Source: Salvia splendens
Taxonomy: Eukaryota; Streptophyta; Magnoliopsida; Lamiales; Lamiaceae
NCBI RefSeq assembly: GCF_004379255.2
Contig: NC_056052.1
Location: 9,789,708-9,853,707 of the forward strand
Reading direction: 5' to 3'
Length of the DNA stretch: 64,000 nt
The position numbers and the translations under genes were made by a program. Below the pieces are notes generated by a model. It did not search any database and had not been told where the DNA came from. It worked only from the letters and a program-made list of their open reading frames with translations. This document shows positions 1 to 11,676 of this stretch, piece after piece. How positions within the stretch are numbered: the stretch's first letter is position 1; the number at the start of each line of letters is the position of its first letter.

Positions 1-430
1 AAAAATCTACTGTATAAATCTTTTCGTTAAAAATCAGATCATGTGCACCGGAAAACAAGAATTGGACATGAAGGTTTTAAATAATCATAAAAGATATACA
101 TTATTGATTTCTTTCGCATTAATTTACAATTGTTTTAGGGTTTTATATAAGTCTATGTTTTAATAATAAATGATTCACAACTCCATTAAGTAAATCAGGA
201 AACCGCCTTTCGTAACGTGTGAATGTTATTTTGATAATAGGTTAGTAAAATTCATTGGTATGTATCAATAATAAATAAATAAATAGATCATGTAAAGTTA
301 CTCATATTTAAAAATCCATTATTAGATAAAATAATAAATAGAATCACTGAAAAAACTGGTAAGGATATTTTTTAATATAATTAATGACGTGTTTCTAACT
401 ATATTATCAATGTTTCATAAAGTATTCTTA
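1..430. other. AT-rich intergenic, nothing recognised
   Basis: No long reading frame, RNA gene or repeat boundary is visible. The stretch is AT-rich and ends at a TTA (428-430) that looks like the target duplication of the element starting at 431. Confidence 0.5.
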
Positions 431-2523
431 GGGCTCGTTTGGTTGCACTGACAGTGTTATATGAGATAGTCTCCTCACATTGATTTTACATGATAGTGTA
501 GTAAGATATGTATCTCACTTTGATGTTTGGTTGTACCGACAGCAACCCCATGATAGCTTATATTATGTTTGGTTTGGACTGCAGAAACTGCTGATACAAA
601 AATACATGGACAAATTTGTCCTTCTAAGATTATTGTAGTGACATTTTTATCCTTGCAAACCCTATTTCTAATTTTGGCACAGTAGAATCGCCCGCCTGCT
701 GTCTATTGATTTCGCGCTTCTCTCCAACATTCCACTTTGCCGATTGCAGCTACTGTGTCGGGCAAGATTGACAGCCATCCGCCGTTTCGTCGTGACCTAC
801 TCAGGTACGTCTTGTGTTGTTCTCCTTCCCTCGGCCCTCCTTCCCGAAGGTTCATATAAAATATGGTTGTGCCTCTTTCGATTTCGTCGCAGAAACGCTG
901 TTAAATGTTTCATATAAAATTAGGTTGTTCCTCTTTTTGGTATCGTGACACATTTGTGAAACATCGATTTAATTGTTGTCGACTTTCCTTCATTTTGGTG
1001 TGATAGTTTGTTCAACTAATGTATTGTATTGTGTTTGTTGGGGGTTTAAGCGGGCGTAATCGGGAAATTAGCTCATTGCATACTTGTTATACATAATCTA
1101 TTTCACAATCTGCGTTAAGTTTGTTTGGATCTTCCTGATTTATTTATGATTCAAGTTCTTATTCACAATTAGCTCATCGCATAGTTGCTATACATAATAC
1201 ATAGATCGTTTTCTTCTGTATTCATTGCCGTATTCGTTTTCGTCCTAATTCATTCTTTGGTGCAATATTAGTCCCCCTTCAACGAGCCTTCCATTTGTGT
1301 AAAATGGCATCCCAACAGATGGGAGGTAGTGATGATGAAGGTATCCCCATACCAGAGGGTACGATTACATCACATGAGTGGCATATGTTTTTTGTTGTTG
1401 TGCTGACTATGAGTTGCAGGTAGCAATGAGTTGGGTAGGAACAAAACCATAAAATCGGACAGGTCGAGGCGCGTTTGATCCGTGCGCGAGGAGGAGATCC
1501 TCATGGCAACATTGAAGGAGTTGACAGCGAATGGATGGAGGTGCGATAATGGATATCGAGCTGGGTATTTAACTCGTATCAAAGAGGCGATCAAGCGTGA
1601 ATTCCCAAATACTGATATCTGCCCTCACCCCCACATCTATTCGAAGATGACTACTTGGAAGCGAAACTATGGCTCCCTCAAGATGATGCTTAATCATAGT
1701 GGTATTGGCTTTAATTCGGATGGTCAGTACAAGATAGAATGTGACGATGAGCAATGGGCACAATTCGTTAAGGTTGGTGCTAGTTTAGTTTACATAATAA
1801 TGCATCTCTGATTAGGTTGAAAATGTGTCCTGTTGATTGAATGTAATTGTTTGTCAAGAGGTAGTTGATAGATATGTTTATAATAGTTGTGACGATTACT
1901 TTGTGCAGAAAGACTCAAGTGCAAGGTACATGAGTAACAAGGATTGGCCTCAAGTAGAAGACTGGAAAGAGGAGTATTTGGTAATGATCGTGCTGAGGGT
2001 GTGAAGGTTGTAGATCTAGGAGATGCAGTTCAAAAAAATCTTTGGAAATAAAGTTGACATTCCCGATGAGGCTGGTATATCCCATCTCATGACCTTTGAG
2101 GAGATATTCCCCGACGAAGCCTTCCCCCCTGGTGTTCTCCCAGAGATGATAGACGAGAGCCAGTCCACTACTGAGGGAGCTGCGGCTGGGGCTGGTTCGA
2201 ACTCAGGAGCTGGGGCTGGTTCAGGATCCGGTGCTGGGGTTGGGGCAGGTTCTGGGTCAGGGGCTGTTACTGGCGCTGGCTCGGGTTTAGGGGCTGTTGC
2301 TAGCTCAGGGTCAGGGGCACGTGCTGCTAATGTGGCAGCTCCAAAGGTGCGGAAGAAAGTTGTTGGAAAAAGGAAGACGGAGGATAAGATTGATGGAGTC
2401 ATTTCACTGATGAGTCAGATCCACACTGACACAAATGACAGCTTGAAAGAAATTTCAACTAGGATTGGTTATGACTTTGATCTTAATACTAAGCGGACGC
2501 TTAAAATTAGAAGACACAAATGA
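431..2523 (+). mobile_element. PIF/Harbinger-like element, left end plus ORF1 remnant
   Basis: The sequence GGGCTCGTTTGGTTG starts at 431 directly after TTA, the usual target of PIF/Harbinger elements, and resembles their terminal inverted repeats. About 870 bp downstream lies an ORF1-type Myb/SANT gene. I found no matching inverted end in the 600 bp after the gene and no DDE transposase, so the element is incomplete or one-ended. The right limit given here is only the end of the ORF1 remnant. The assignment to the superfamily rests on the TIR-like end, the TTA and the ORF1 domain together. Confidence 0.5.
1304..2523 (+). pseudogene. Myb/SANT-like DNA-binding protein (Harbinger ORF1 type), broken
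   Basis: A first exon from an ATG at 1304 leads to the Myb/SANT-like domain at about 1456-1772 (EEEILMATLKELTANGWRCD, then GYLTRIKEAIKREFP and a DDEQWAQFVK end). This is the family of plant proteins related to Harbinger ORF1, where the domain binds DNA and helps recruit the transposase. A donor follows AAG at 1772 and an acceptor precedes 1909, where the conserved RYMSNKDWP continuation is read. A conserved Trp just before REEE has become TGA at 1476-1478. The frame also slips around 1975, where the conserved FGNDRAEG motif lies in another frame. The C-terminal part (2023-2523) holds a Gly/Ser/Ala repeat and a basic RKKVVGKRK stretch. Two lesions make it a pseudogene. Confidence 0.7.
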
Positions 2524-2641
2524 AGGTGTCCTAAAAAAAGCAAAAAATTACGATAATTTAACTTTAACTTAGTTATTAATTATTGTGGTTTTATTTTAAA
2601 ATTTTCTAGTAATGTACTATGTGATTGTGTTTCAATAATTT

Positions 2642-2957
2642 AGAGTAAAGGTCAATTTTGATCATAAACATATGACCAAAATACGAATTTGGTCCACAGT
2701 ATTTACTTTTGAAAAACGGGTCTATACCAATTGAAAATGTCGCTGAAGTAGTCCTTTTTATGACGGTTCCATAAAAAAACTAACAGTCAACGCTAATTGC
2801 ACATTGGCATAACCGTTAGTTTTTTGACGCCCCCGTCAAAAAAGAACTACTCCGACAAAGATTTCATTTGTTATGGACATATTTTTCAAAAAGTGAATGT
2901 TTTGGACCAAATTTGTAGTTTGGTGATATGTTTAGGATCGAAATTGACATTTACTCT
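2642..2957. mobile_element. MITE with long terminal inverted repeats
   Basis: The left end AGAGTAAAGGTCAATTTTGA is mirrored by TCGAAATTGACATTTACTCT at the right end, and the match extends for about 50 bp with few mismatches through the AAACATAT and AATTTGGTCC segments. There is no coding capacity. The long TIRs suggest a Mutator-like non-autonomous element, but I could not see a clean 9-bp target duplication. Confidence 0.7.
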
Positions 2958-2964
2958 TTTTATA

Positions 2965-3048
2965 TGTAGCGGTTGTTGGTTAAAGATGCTAGCATTGTTG
3001 TTATTTATGTAGCGGTTGTTGGTTAAAGATGCTAGCATTGTTGTTATT
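2965..3048. repeat. Tandem duplication, 43-bp unit, two copies
   Basis: The unit beginning TGTAGCGGTTGTTGGTTAAA occurs at 2965 and again at 3008 with no visible mismatch, immediately after the MITE at 2642-2957. Confidence 0.9.
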
Positions 3049-3384
3049 GCACTAAATCATGTCATGATCAAGGTAAGGTAGATTTGTCCCTTTGAGGTGT
3101 TTAAGGCCGAGGTTTTATTGTATCTAAACTCCGGCCATTTTGAAATTAATTATAGTACTCCATATAATAAATAGTTGTCTTTAATTATACTAGGAGTATA
3201 ACTTTTGGTAGACTAAGTTACTCAAATTAAACCTACAACTAAGTCAAATTTTTCATTCTGAAATATTGAAATGTTCCACAATAGTAAAGGTATTTCCCAT
3301 TTAGAAAATATTACATGTTCCTTTTTTTTCTTTATTCTCTTTCCTTCCTACATTATTATATTTCCACTTAACACACTAAACATC

Positions 3385-3636
3385 TACTCCCTCTGTCACC
3401 CATTAATGTCATATTTTGCCATTTTCGTATATCCCCAATTAAGAGTTATATTTCACTTTTACCATAAATGATATGTAAACCTGATATTCTACGAAGTACT
3501 AACTTATTCCACTATAAAACTAATATATATATAAGTGAGACTAATATTCCAATAACTTATTTATCCACTTTTATTTACATTTCTTAAAACTCATTCTGAA
3601 ACCTAAGAGGACACTTAATAGGGGACATAGGGAGTA
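3385..3636. mobile_element. Stowaway-type MITE
   Basis: It opens with TACTCCCTCTGTCACC and closes with GGGGACATAGGGAGTA, i.e. inverted CTCCCTC ends flanked by TA. It is AT-rich inside with no coding capacity. This matches the Tc1/mariner-derived Stowaway MITEs common in plants. Confidence 0.8.
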
Positions 3637-3809
3637 TTTCTTCATCTTTATGCATAAGAGAAATGCTTCTATTACCGCAGAACGAATGGAGTACATTTTT
3701 AGTCTCTAGACATTGCACTAATATTATCCGTTGTCACTATTCTTTATAAATATCACCAATGTTCCTGAACATTGATATAATATTGGTAGAATGACTTTTG
3801 CACTTTTTT

Positions 3810-4052
3810 TTATACTTTTTGGAGTAGGATGAAGTCCACTCCTCTGGCTTTGAAAAATGAGAATTTTTTGAAAAATTCTTTTTGCATTTTTCTCTTCTTT
3901 AACTGTCTCTCCATCTTTATGGCCATATGAACCATGTCCTCCAGCTCTATATGGTATTGAAGGTCCACGAAATTTGCGATTTCCTTATTCAGCTGATAAG
4001 ACACGTTTTGTGCATTGATCTTAAAATCTCCTCTGTTATGGAGATAATGCAC
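3810..4052 (-). pseudogene. Ty3/gypsy gag fragment
   Basis: On the minus strand an 80-residue stretch contains LNKEIANFVDLQYHIELEDM followed by VHMAIKMERQLKKR. This closely resembles the gag segment of plant Ty3/gypsy elements, where a version of 'REIANVVELQ..VELEDMVHMA..VE.QLKRK' is highly conserved. No protease, reverse transcriptase or LTR is visible nearby, so this is a short relic. The surrounding 4053-4762 is AT-rich and otherwise unassigned. Confidence 0.65.
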
Positions 4053-4762
4053 ACAATTCCGTTAATGTGCATGAAAAGGGGTAAAAATCACGCAGGAGAG
4101 CCAAATTGCTTATGAAGAGTGAATGTCATATCACCAACGGATCGTAGCGCAGTGCAGAGCGAAGTTGTGGTTACCTTGACGTCACAGATTCAAAAATCGT
4201 AATCCGCTAGGAGAATTTTGGCCTTAATTTGCAAATTCGATTGAGCAGAATTAGTCGAATTCTGCCAAACATAGGTTCAATACACCTATGGTCAAACCAA
4301 AAAAAAAGAGTGAATGTCTTATTCCAAATTATTATAGTTTATGGATTCCTGAGATTCCATTTCTATGTAAACTTTGTAAATATGCAATTTAAATTAGTGT
4401 TGTTTATTCTCCTAAAATTCCCTTTTATATACTCTCTTCATCAATCTAATTGGAACTTTTATAATTCAATACAAGATTTGGTGTAGTATTTTTGTGAGTC
4501 TAAGTGTAGAAAAAATAATGTAAGAAATAGAAAAAATAGAGATAGTAATATTTCTATTTTACGAATATGTCATTTAGAATGAATCTCAAAAGAGAAAATG
4601 TGTCACTTAAAATGGAACACAAATAGTATGTATAGATTCAATAGTAGAAAGACAATAACTAAAATTCTGAAATGTTTTATACGTACTACATAAATTTAAA
4701 ATATTCAAAATTAAATGATTTGTAACAACCACATAAATCAAACTTTATTTTTAAAAAATAGG

Positions 4763-4997
4763 TACTCCCTCCGTCCGCGAATAAGAGTCATGTTTTTCTA
4801 TTTTAGTCTGTCAATGAATATGAGTCCCGGTTCACTTTTATCATATATATTAACTCATTTCACTCACATTTCATTTAAAACTAATAAATATAAGTGAGAT
4901 CCATATTCCACTAACTTTTTTCCACTCACTTTTCTTAACATTTTTAAAACTCGTGCCCTCTAATAAATGGGACTCCTAATGGCGGACGGAGGGAGTA
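4763..4997. mobile_element. Stowaway-type MITE
   Basis: It has TACTCCCTCCGTCCGCGAAT at the left and GGCGGACGGAGGGAGTA at the right, forming a near-perfect inverted repeat flanked by TA. The inside (ATAAGAGTCATG...GGGACTCCTAAT) is also partly self-complementary. Confidence 0.88.
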
Positions 4998-5114
4998 TCA
5001 AAATTCGCCGCAGTAATATATTAGTATCAAATATATGTGAATTGGCATAAAATCTTGCATAATTCACAAGGATAATTACACCATACATACAAAATGTTTC
5101 ACTACTGAATTTAA

Positions 5115-5319
5115 TACTCCCTCCGTCTCATAATAGATGTTACACTTTCCTTTTTAGTTTGTTCCACAAAAGATGTCACATTTCCATTTTTAGAAAAAGT
5201 TCTCTCTCACATGTATATCAAAATTAAATTTTCTCTCTCCATTTAACACACAAAGCAAAACCTCCTAAAATCTCGTGTCGTCCCACAAGTATGACATCTT
5301 TTGTGGAACGGAGGGAGTA
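5115..5319. mobile_element. Stowaway-type MITE
   Basis: The ends TACTCCCTCCGTCTCATAAT and TTGTGGAACGGAGGGAGTA are inverted repeats. The interior carries paired ATGT(T/C)ACA and TGACATCTTTTGTGG segments that could fold into a hairpin. Confidence 0.85.
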
Positions 5320-5940
5320 CAATTTTTTTTAAAAATTAATATATATCATACAAAAAATTTGATTAGTATATCAAATTAGTACATTCCATCTAGAATCACT
5401 AACACCATTATTTTTTCTTATTTTTCATTCTATTCACTCCAAAAGCTACAAATATTACCTGAAAATTACATGCGAATTCGTTGCTTGATAAAATGCCTAT
5501 ATGACGAATTACGATACATGGGGTATTATTTAAAGAAATAGCATCATGTTTTTCAAGGCATATGAAAAGGATGCAAAATAAGAAAAAAAATGATATTAGT
5601 ACTAGTAAAAAGGATGTAAAATAAGAAAACAAAATGGTATTAGTACTAGTAATTTTAGATGGAATGCACCAATTTGAAACATTAAACAAACTTTTTGTAT
5701 GATACTACCGCGCTAACTTAAAATTTTTAGTATTAAATTGAAATATTAGTAAAATATTAGTGTTGTTCATGAGTTAAGTGTAGAAAATAAAGTAGGACAA
5801 AGAGAAAAAGTAGAAAAAGTGATGCTTTTTTAGAAATGTATTATTTAGGACGGGACATCTCAAAACATGATTAATTTAGAGCAGGACAGAGGGAGTATGT
5901 ATATGTAATTACCCCTAATTCACAAGAATAAGTTAATTAC

Positions 5941-6150
5941 TACTCTTTCTGTTTCACAAGAATATGCTATCTTTCCTTTTAAGCCTGTTCCACAAGAATA
6001 TATATTTTCTAATTTTGGAAAAAAATTTCTAATCTCTACCGACAATACTTTAATTATTTTTACTTAGTATCTATCTCTTATTTTTTACCAATTTTTTATT
6101 AAAACACGGGTTGAACCAAAGAGTGTATATTCTTTGGGATGGAGGGAGTA
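5941..6150. mobile_element. Degenerate Stowaway-type MITE next to the NSN1 promoter
   Basis: It begins TACTCTTTCTGTTTCACAAG and ends TTCTTTGGGATGGAGGGAGTA, with diverged inverted termini. Its end lies 129 bp before the NSN1 start codon, so it forms part of the upstream region of that gene. A further terminus-like GGGAGTA at about 5891-5897 suggests another damaged copy between 5700 and 5897. Confidence 0.65.
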
Positions 6151-6278
6151 TTTAAATACTCCTATTTATGTATGTGTGATTTGAAAGTTGATATATCTAC
6201 TCTTGAAAATTTAGGGCTGCGTCTGTGTCTCCCGCCCCGCCGCGCCGCGCCGCGCCGAAGAGTCACCAGTCGTCGGTC

Positions 6279-9277
6279 ATGGCCAAGTGTAACAAAAGTA
6301 AGGAAAAATCACACTCAAATTCCTGTGTATAATCAAATGCGTTATCTTCATTTTGAATTGATTTGATGAATTCGGCCAACAGAGAGCAAGAGCAAGCGGG
6401 TACCGCTGAGGAAGAAGCACAAGATCATACGCAAGCTGAAGGAGCACCAGAAGAAGAAAGCCAAAGAGGCTAAGAAATTGGAAATCAACACAAAGCCCAA
6501 ACTCGACAAGGATCCCGCCAACGAATTGCCTCTCAACGAGGAGGAGCTCAAGGCCCTCAGCGACCGCCGCCAGCGCACTCGTGAGGAGCTCGCCGCAAAT
6601 AAAAAGGATAGAGTATGTGATATTCTTCTTCAATTATGTATTTTTGCTTAGCTCGAATGCCGATACAATTTTTGTTAGGGTTTATTTTAGCCCTATGGAT
6701 ATAGATTTCTCTGATTTATCGCTATCTTGTTGTTTAATTTGTATGTATTGTCTAATAATGTGATTGAATAGGCTCAGAAAAGAAAATTGGGGGTTTTGGA
6801 TGATGAAGATATTGAAGGAGGAGATGAGAATCCTAGTGGTGTTACTAGGAAAGTAGGTATGTTGAACAACTTTTTGGTTTTACCTTGGTTTGAAATTTAG
6901 GGGATTTTTCTCTGTAAATTTTATGTTAACTTCTCCCCTTTTGAACAGATAATTCTGAGAAGGCTTTTTACAAGGAGTTAGTGAAAGTTATTGAGGCTTC
7001 TGATGTCATATTGGAGGTTCTTGATGCTCGTGATCCCCTTGGTACTCGCTCTGTTGACATGGAAAAGATGGTGTTGAGCGCGGGGCCTGATAAGCATCTA
7101 GTTCTCCTCCTAAATAAAATAGGTATGCGTCGTTCGTGAGTTCCAGTTTGTAATATGGTAGCTAGAATCATAATCCTTTTTTATATCACAACAGTTAGCA
7201 ATTGGATTCAATTTTGTACATTATGTCACTTTTAAGTTGAGATTTTGATCCCTTTTAAGTTGAGATTTTGATCACTTTCTTAGTATCCATTCTGATCCCT
7301 TTTAAGTTGAGATTTTGGACTTGCATGGAGATTTTGTTTTCTTTTTAAAGGGAGTTTGTAGAAATAGTTTTCAATATGCAACTTGAACGGATGTGCGTCT
7401 ATATGTTTCAGATCTTGTTCCGCGGGAGTCTGCAGAGAAGTGGCTCAAGTATCTTAGGGAGGAGTTGCCTGCAGTTGCTTTTAAATGCAGTACCCAAGAA
7501 CAGAATTCAAATCTTGGTTGGAAATCAGCTCCAAAGGCTGGAAAGACGAAGAATCTTCTGCAAACAAGCGACTGTCTAGGGGCTGAAACTCTTATTAAAT
7601 TGCTGAAAAACTACTCAAGAAGTCATGATGTATGTATTGTTTACTTATGTGATTATCAGCCTATTGTTTTGTACTGTGATATCATGTTAACCACTTTCTT
7701 CTGGTATAACTTGTTTGGATGCAGATAAAGAAATCTATTACTGTGGGGATCATAGGACTCCCTAATGTTGGTAAAAGTAGTATAATTAATAGCTTGAAAA
7801 GATCACATGTGGTCAATGTTGGAGCTACTCCGGGGTTGACAAGATCTATGCAAGAGGTTCATCTGGACAAAAATGTTAAGTTATTGGACTGCCCTGGTGT
7901 TGTGATGCTTAAATCAGCAGCAAATGATGCAACAGTTGCTCTTCGAAATTGCAAAAGAATTGAAAAATTGGATGACCCAGTAGGTCCTGGTAGGTCTACT
8001 TTGCTCTCTCTTGCTTAGTTACTTATTGTACGACATCGTTGTTTGGTCATGATTAGCTTTTAAATTAATATGCAGTTAAGGAAATCCTCAAGCTTTGTCC
8101 GGAGCAAGTATTGGTAACTCTTTACAAAGTGCCAAGTTTTGATTCTGTTGATGACTTCCTTCAGAAGGTTGCTATTGCAAGGGGAAAGTTCAAAAAGGGT
8201 GGTGTTGTAGATATTGATGTTACTGCCAGAATCGTTTTGCACGACTGGAATGAAGGTAAAAGCCCCTTATATTTAAAAATTGATTTGAAGACTTGTATTT
8301 CCATGGCTGCATATTCAGAGAAAGATGTAGAAGCTAAGCAACGGGCAGGGCGTGTGATTTAGAACACTGAAATGCATGCATGTTTGAATTCTAAGCTCTT
8401 TGTTATGCTCAAAAGAGAGCTTGACATCTTAAGTAGAAATGTTGAAGAGAAAGGAGTTATGCTAAATTTGGTTCTCAGCTCTGATTCCTGTGATATAGTG
8501 CGATAAAAATGAAAAACATGATTTCATCGGTGTGATTCTGCGAATCATATATGCAGAACATTTATTAATAATTTAGACGAAATTATATTCTTTCAACATA
8601 ACCATGCTGCCAATTATTTTTTATCTTAATTTTCTTTACCTCTGCAGGTAAAATCCCATATTATACGATGCCTCCCAAAAGGAATGCAGATGAGCCTTCC
8701 GAAGCAAGGATAGTCAGTGAACTAGGGAAGGAGTTTAACATAGATGAAGTTTATGGCAGCGAATCAACGATTATAGGCAGTTTGAAATCTGTGAATGAGT
8801 TCATTCCTGTTGAAGTTGCTGCAACATGCCCTCTGAATTTCGATATGGTGATGCCTGAGGTTGGTTTTCTCTCAAGTTGGTTGTGATTTTTCATTTCTAC
8901 AAAAAACATTCGTTTCGCTCACCATAATCTATGATGATACACAGGACAATCAAGGCAATGATGGTGGTGATCAGCGCATGGAATCTGGAGAAGATGCTAC
9001 TAATGTATCTGTAGAGGAAAAAACAAAATCTGCAACTACGAGGCAGAATGAAAAGCTCTATGCTGAGGAAGGGATGCTAAATACAAAGATGAGAAAAGCT
9101 GATAAGAAAAGACGGAAAAAGGAAAACCAGACGAGTACAATGGAACACGATGTGTACGAGTTCAAGGTAGGCTACGTGAAGGAATCCTCCGCCATGGAAA
9201 CTGGCGACGAGGACGAAAGTCACTTAAAGAAAAACAGATTCGAGCTACCTTGTGGGCTAGACTTGGGTGATGAATAG
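6279..9277 (+). CDS. NSN1: Nucleostemin-like GTPase NSN1, nine exons
   Basis: Exons read by eye: 6279-6297, 6383-6612, 6772-6856, 6949-7122, 7412-7629, 7725-7989, 8076-8255, 8648-8859 and 8945-9277. All have GT/AG borders and consistent phases, giving 571 residues, close to the roughly 580 of Arabidopsis NSN1. The N-terminal 60 residues are very basic ([14 protein letters not shown]), as expected for nucleolar targeting. The GTPase motifs are circularly permuted, as in the YlqF/YawG family: G4 NKID near residue 168, then G1 GLPNVGKSS at about 253-261, G2 within GATPGLT (275-281) and G3 DCPG at about 297-300. The C-terminus is acidic then Lys-rich. Family knowledge places it in the nucleolus in ribosome biogenesis. 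No lesion is visible. The start is chosen because a 19-nt first exon splices in frame to the conserved basic block. The promoter side is a short (CGCGC)n-rich leader behind Stowaway MITEs. Confidence 0.95.
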
Positions 9278-11112
9278 CTAAAAAGGGGACAAAATTTGAA
9301 GCACAATTTTGAAGACATTTTGTAAGAGAGTATTCATGTTTTAGTATTTTGTAGAAACATACGTTAATTTTTTATACATGCTTTAGTTGCAATGTCACCC
9401 ACCCAAGAAAAATCGATCGAAGATTCGAAATGCTACGAAATTATAGCTGAAATTTTGATTTCATGATATATTAGCTCCTTCAAGAATAGGTTTCCTTCAA
9501 GTGCAAAAACCAATTCTAGTGAAAATATATGTTTACTATAAGTCAGCTACATGCCAAGTTATTTCGTATGTCTGAGACATGAACACATCTTGATGGTTAA
9601 AACATTTCTCGACGATTATTTCCGTAACACACTACCCACGACACACTTCAAAAGATGTTAGGTTTCTCACACTTATCTTTCTACCTCCAAGATACTTGTG
9701 AGTAGAGAAAGCTATCCTTTTCGGTAAACACATGACATGTGCTACCCGTATCAACAAACAATTAATTGATTGTTATTGTGATTCTCTGTCATACACCAAT
9801 GTGACCACCTAGTGGTCGTCATTGTTGTTGATGACACGTTCAAACAATCTGCACAATATGTACATAATTTTATTGAGCACTAGCATACTGTTATATTGAA
9901 AAGACATGCATGCATCTCGATTACTTACTGTTATATTGAAAACACGTGCATCTCCATTACTACTGCCAGTGGTCTTGTTTGCCTTATGACACACGATAAA
10001 CAAAACTCTTGAAAAACTAGATCTAAAAGTGTTAACTAACCGTAGTCCAAAACTTTGCAACTACTTATTACTTCGTTCCAACATTGGTGTTCACATTTCC
10101 TCCAACTAATATAATCATATCTTAGAAGAGTACAATAATTTGTTTTGCGATATTGGAAGTATGGAAAATTTTCTGATCCGTGTACATGTGGTATCCTAAC
10201 TATTACGACCGAATAACATAAATAAAATCAAGTAGAATGAAAATTACAACAAAACAAATCGAACTAACTATATCTTGAGTCAAACTCTCTTTTCGCAAGA
10301 GAAATTTTGCCTCTGCCAGTGCTCTAAGATTGATGTCTTGTGGCCACAGATAAATAAATTTCCTCCTACCGTGTAGAAATACTTCAAATCTGCTAGGCAC
10401 CGACAAACTTAATAGAGTTCCAAGAATTGAGCATACAAACTTTTATGCAAATGCAAAGATTGTTGTTGAGAAAGATTGTTGTTGACAAACTTTTGAATGC
10501 ACTACGCGAGAAAGTTGTTGAGAAAATAATGCTTTGTAGTTGTGTGGTTTTATCCTAAACTCAAACCTATTTATAAGTTAAAGTTGGAACTTATAAAGAT
10601 GAATTAACAATACCTCTGGATGAAAGGCTAAAAGCCCCGATGATAAGAAAGGGCAAAGAACTCTCTTTAATCACGACAAAATTTCCAACATCTTCTTTGT
10701 CAAGCTCATTTCTTTCATTTTAATATTTACATATCCGTATTTCAATTCTATTTTACAGTAAAAGTGATGTTAATATGGAGTATAATAACTTTTCGATTTC
10801 AGGTAGAAAAATGGTTTTAATTTCGATTAATAGTGAGTTTTTGAGATTAAGCAATAACTATATATTTTAGGGTTTTCCATTAATTCATATTGATATATAA
10901 GCCAATTTTTGAGTTTAAATTAACTAAGTGTAATTAGTCTACAATATTTTCCGATTTTTTTTTTAAATTTAGGATCTAATTAGTTTTAAATATTTTTCAG
11001 TTCCAAGCTTGTGATAGTTTAGTCAAATCAAAATTCAAACCAAATATAAAATTCAATACTAATATAATCTTAAATAAGACATAAAGTTAATACCACGAAA
11101 TGTAATCAGTAA
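9278..11112. other. Intergenic, with a possible copia relic
   Basis: This holds the 3' flank of NSN1 and no intact gene. On the minus strand at about 9708-9762 the frame VDTGSTCHVFTEKDSF resembles the aspartic protease motif of Ty1/copia polyproteins (D-S/T-G-A/S-T-x-H). Flanking frames (9809-10060, 10203-10406) are unrecognised and full of breaks. I see a possible old copia remnant but no LTR, integrase or reverse transcriptase. Confidence 0.35.
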
Positions 11113-11185
11113 TCCGTTGTAGTCTAGTTGGTTAGGATACTCGGCTCTCACCCGAGAGACCCGGGTTCAAGTCCCGGCAACGGAA
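11113..11185 (+). tRNA. tRNA-Glu (anticodon CTC)
   Basis: A 73-nt cloverleaf: acceptor TCCGTTG pairs fully with CAACGGA and the discriminator base is A. The anticodon stem CTCGG/CCGAG encloses the loop CTCTCAC with anticodon CTC at 11147-11149. The T arm is CCGGG-TTCAAGT-CCCGG. A T-run follows at about 11191-11195 as a Pol III terminator. It matches the standard plant cytosolic tRNA-Glu. No intron and no 3' CCA are encoded. Confidence 0.97.
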
Positions 11186-11295
11186 TTATATTTTTAATCA
11201 GTCCCTTTTCTTTTATAAACCTCTTCTATTTTCATATTAATTCAGGCAATATATTTTTCTAATCTCGTAAATGATCCTACATATCATGCATATAC

Positions 11296-11455
11296 AATTT
11301 CCATCAATTAACATTGACAAAATAGGTTAATGTTACATTTCATACTAATTCGATATTTTATTATTCTGTCTTACTAATTTCCATCAATTAACATTGACAA
11401 AATAGGTTAATGTTACATTTCATACTAATTCGATATTTTATTATTCTGTCTTACT
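11296..11455. repeat. Tandem duplication, 80-bp unit, two copies
   Basis: The block starting AATTTCCATCAATTAACATT at 11296 is repeated at 11376 with no visible difference. It lies just downstream of the tRNA gene and is non-coding. Confidence 0.9.
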
Positions 11456-11474
11456 TATTTGATACCTAATTCAA

Positions 11475-11666
11475 TACTCCTTTCGTCCCATTCTAAGTGA
11501 AGCATTTCTAATTCGGCACGAGATTTTATGTAGTATTGTTTTGTGTGTAAAGTGAAGATAATAAAATAATAAAGAGGGAAAAAGTAGAGAGAATGATGTT
11601 TCTATATTTAGAGCGTGACATCCCAAAAAAGAAAAATGTGTCACTTAGAGTGAGACCGGGGGACTA
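11475..11666. mobile_element. Degenerate Stowaway-type MITE
   Basis: The left end TACTCCTTTCGTCCCATTCT and right end AGTGAGACCGGGGGACTA are imperfect inverted repeats, with the paired internal words AAGTGAAGCATTTCTA and TGTGTCACTTAG. It abuts the foldback element at 11677. Confidence 0.6.
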
Positions 11667-11676
11667 TTTTATATTT

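Noticed and set aside
8256..8362. Alternative end of NSN1 by reading into intron 7
   Set aside because: The conserved protein continues across the GT at 8256 to the exon at 8648 in frame (NEGKIPYYT), so the read-through is intronic.
9809..10406. Minus-strand coding genes at 9.8 and 10.2 kb
   Set aside because: Both frames are short, without start context or recognisable domains. At most they belong to an old copia relic.
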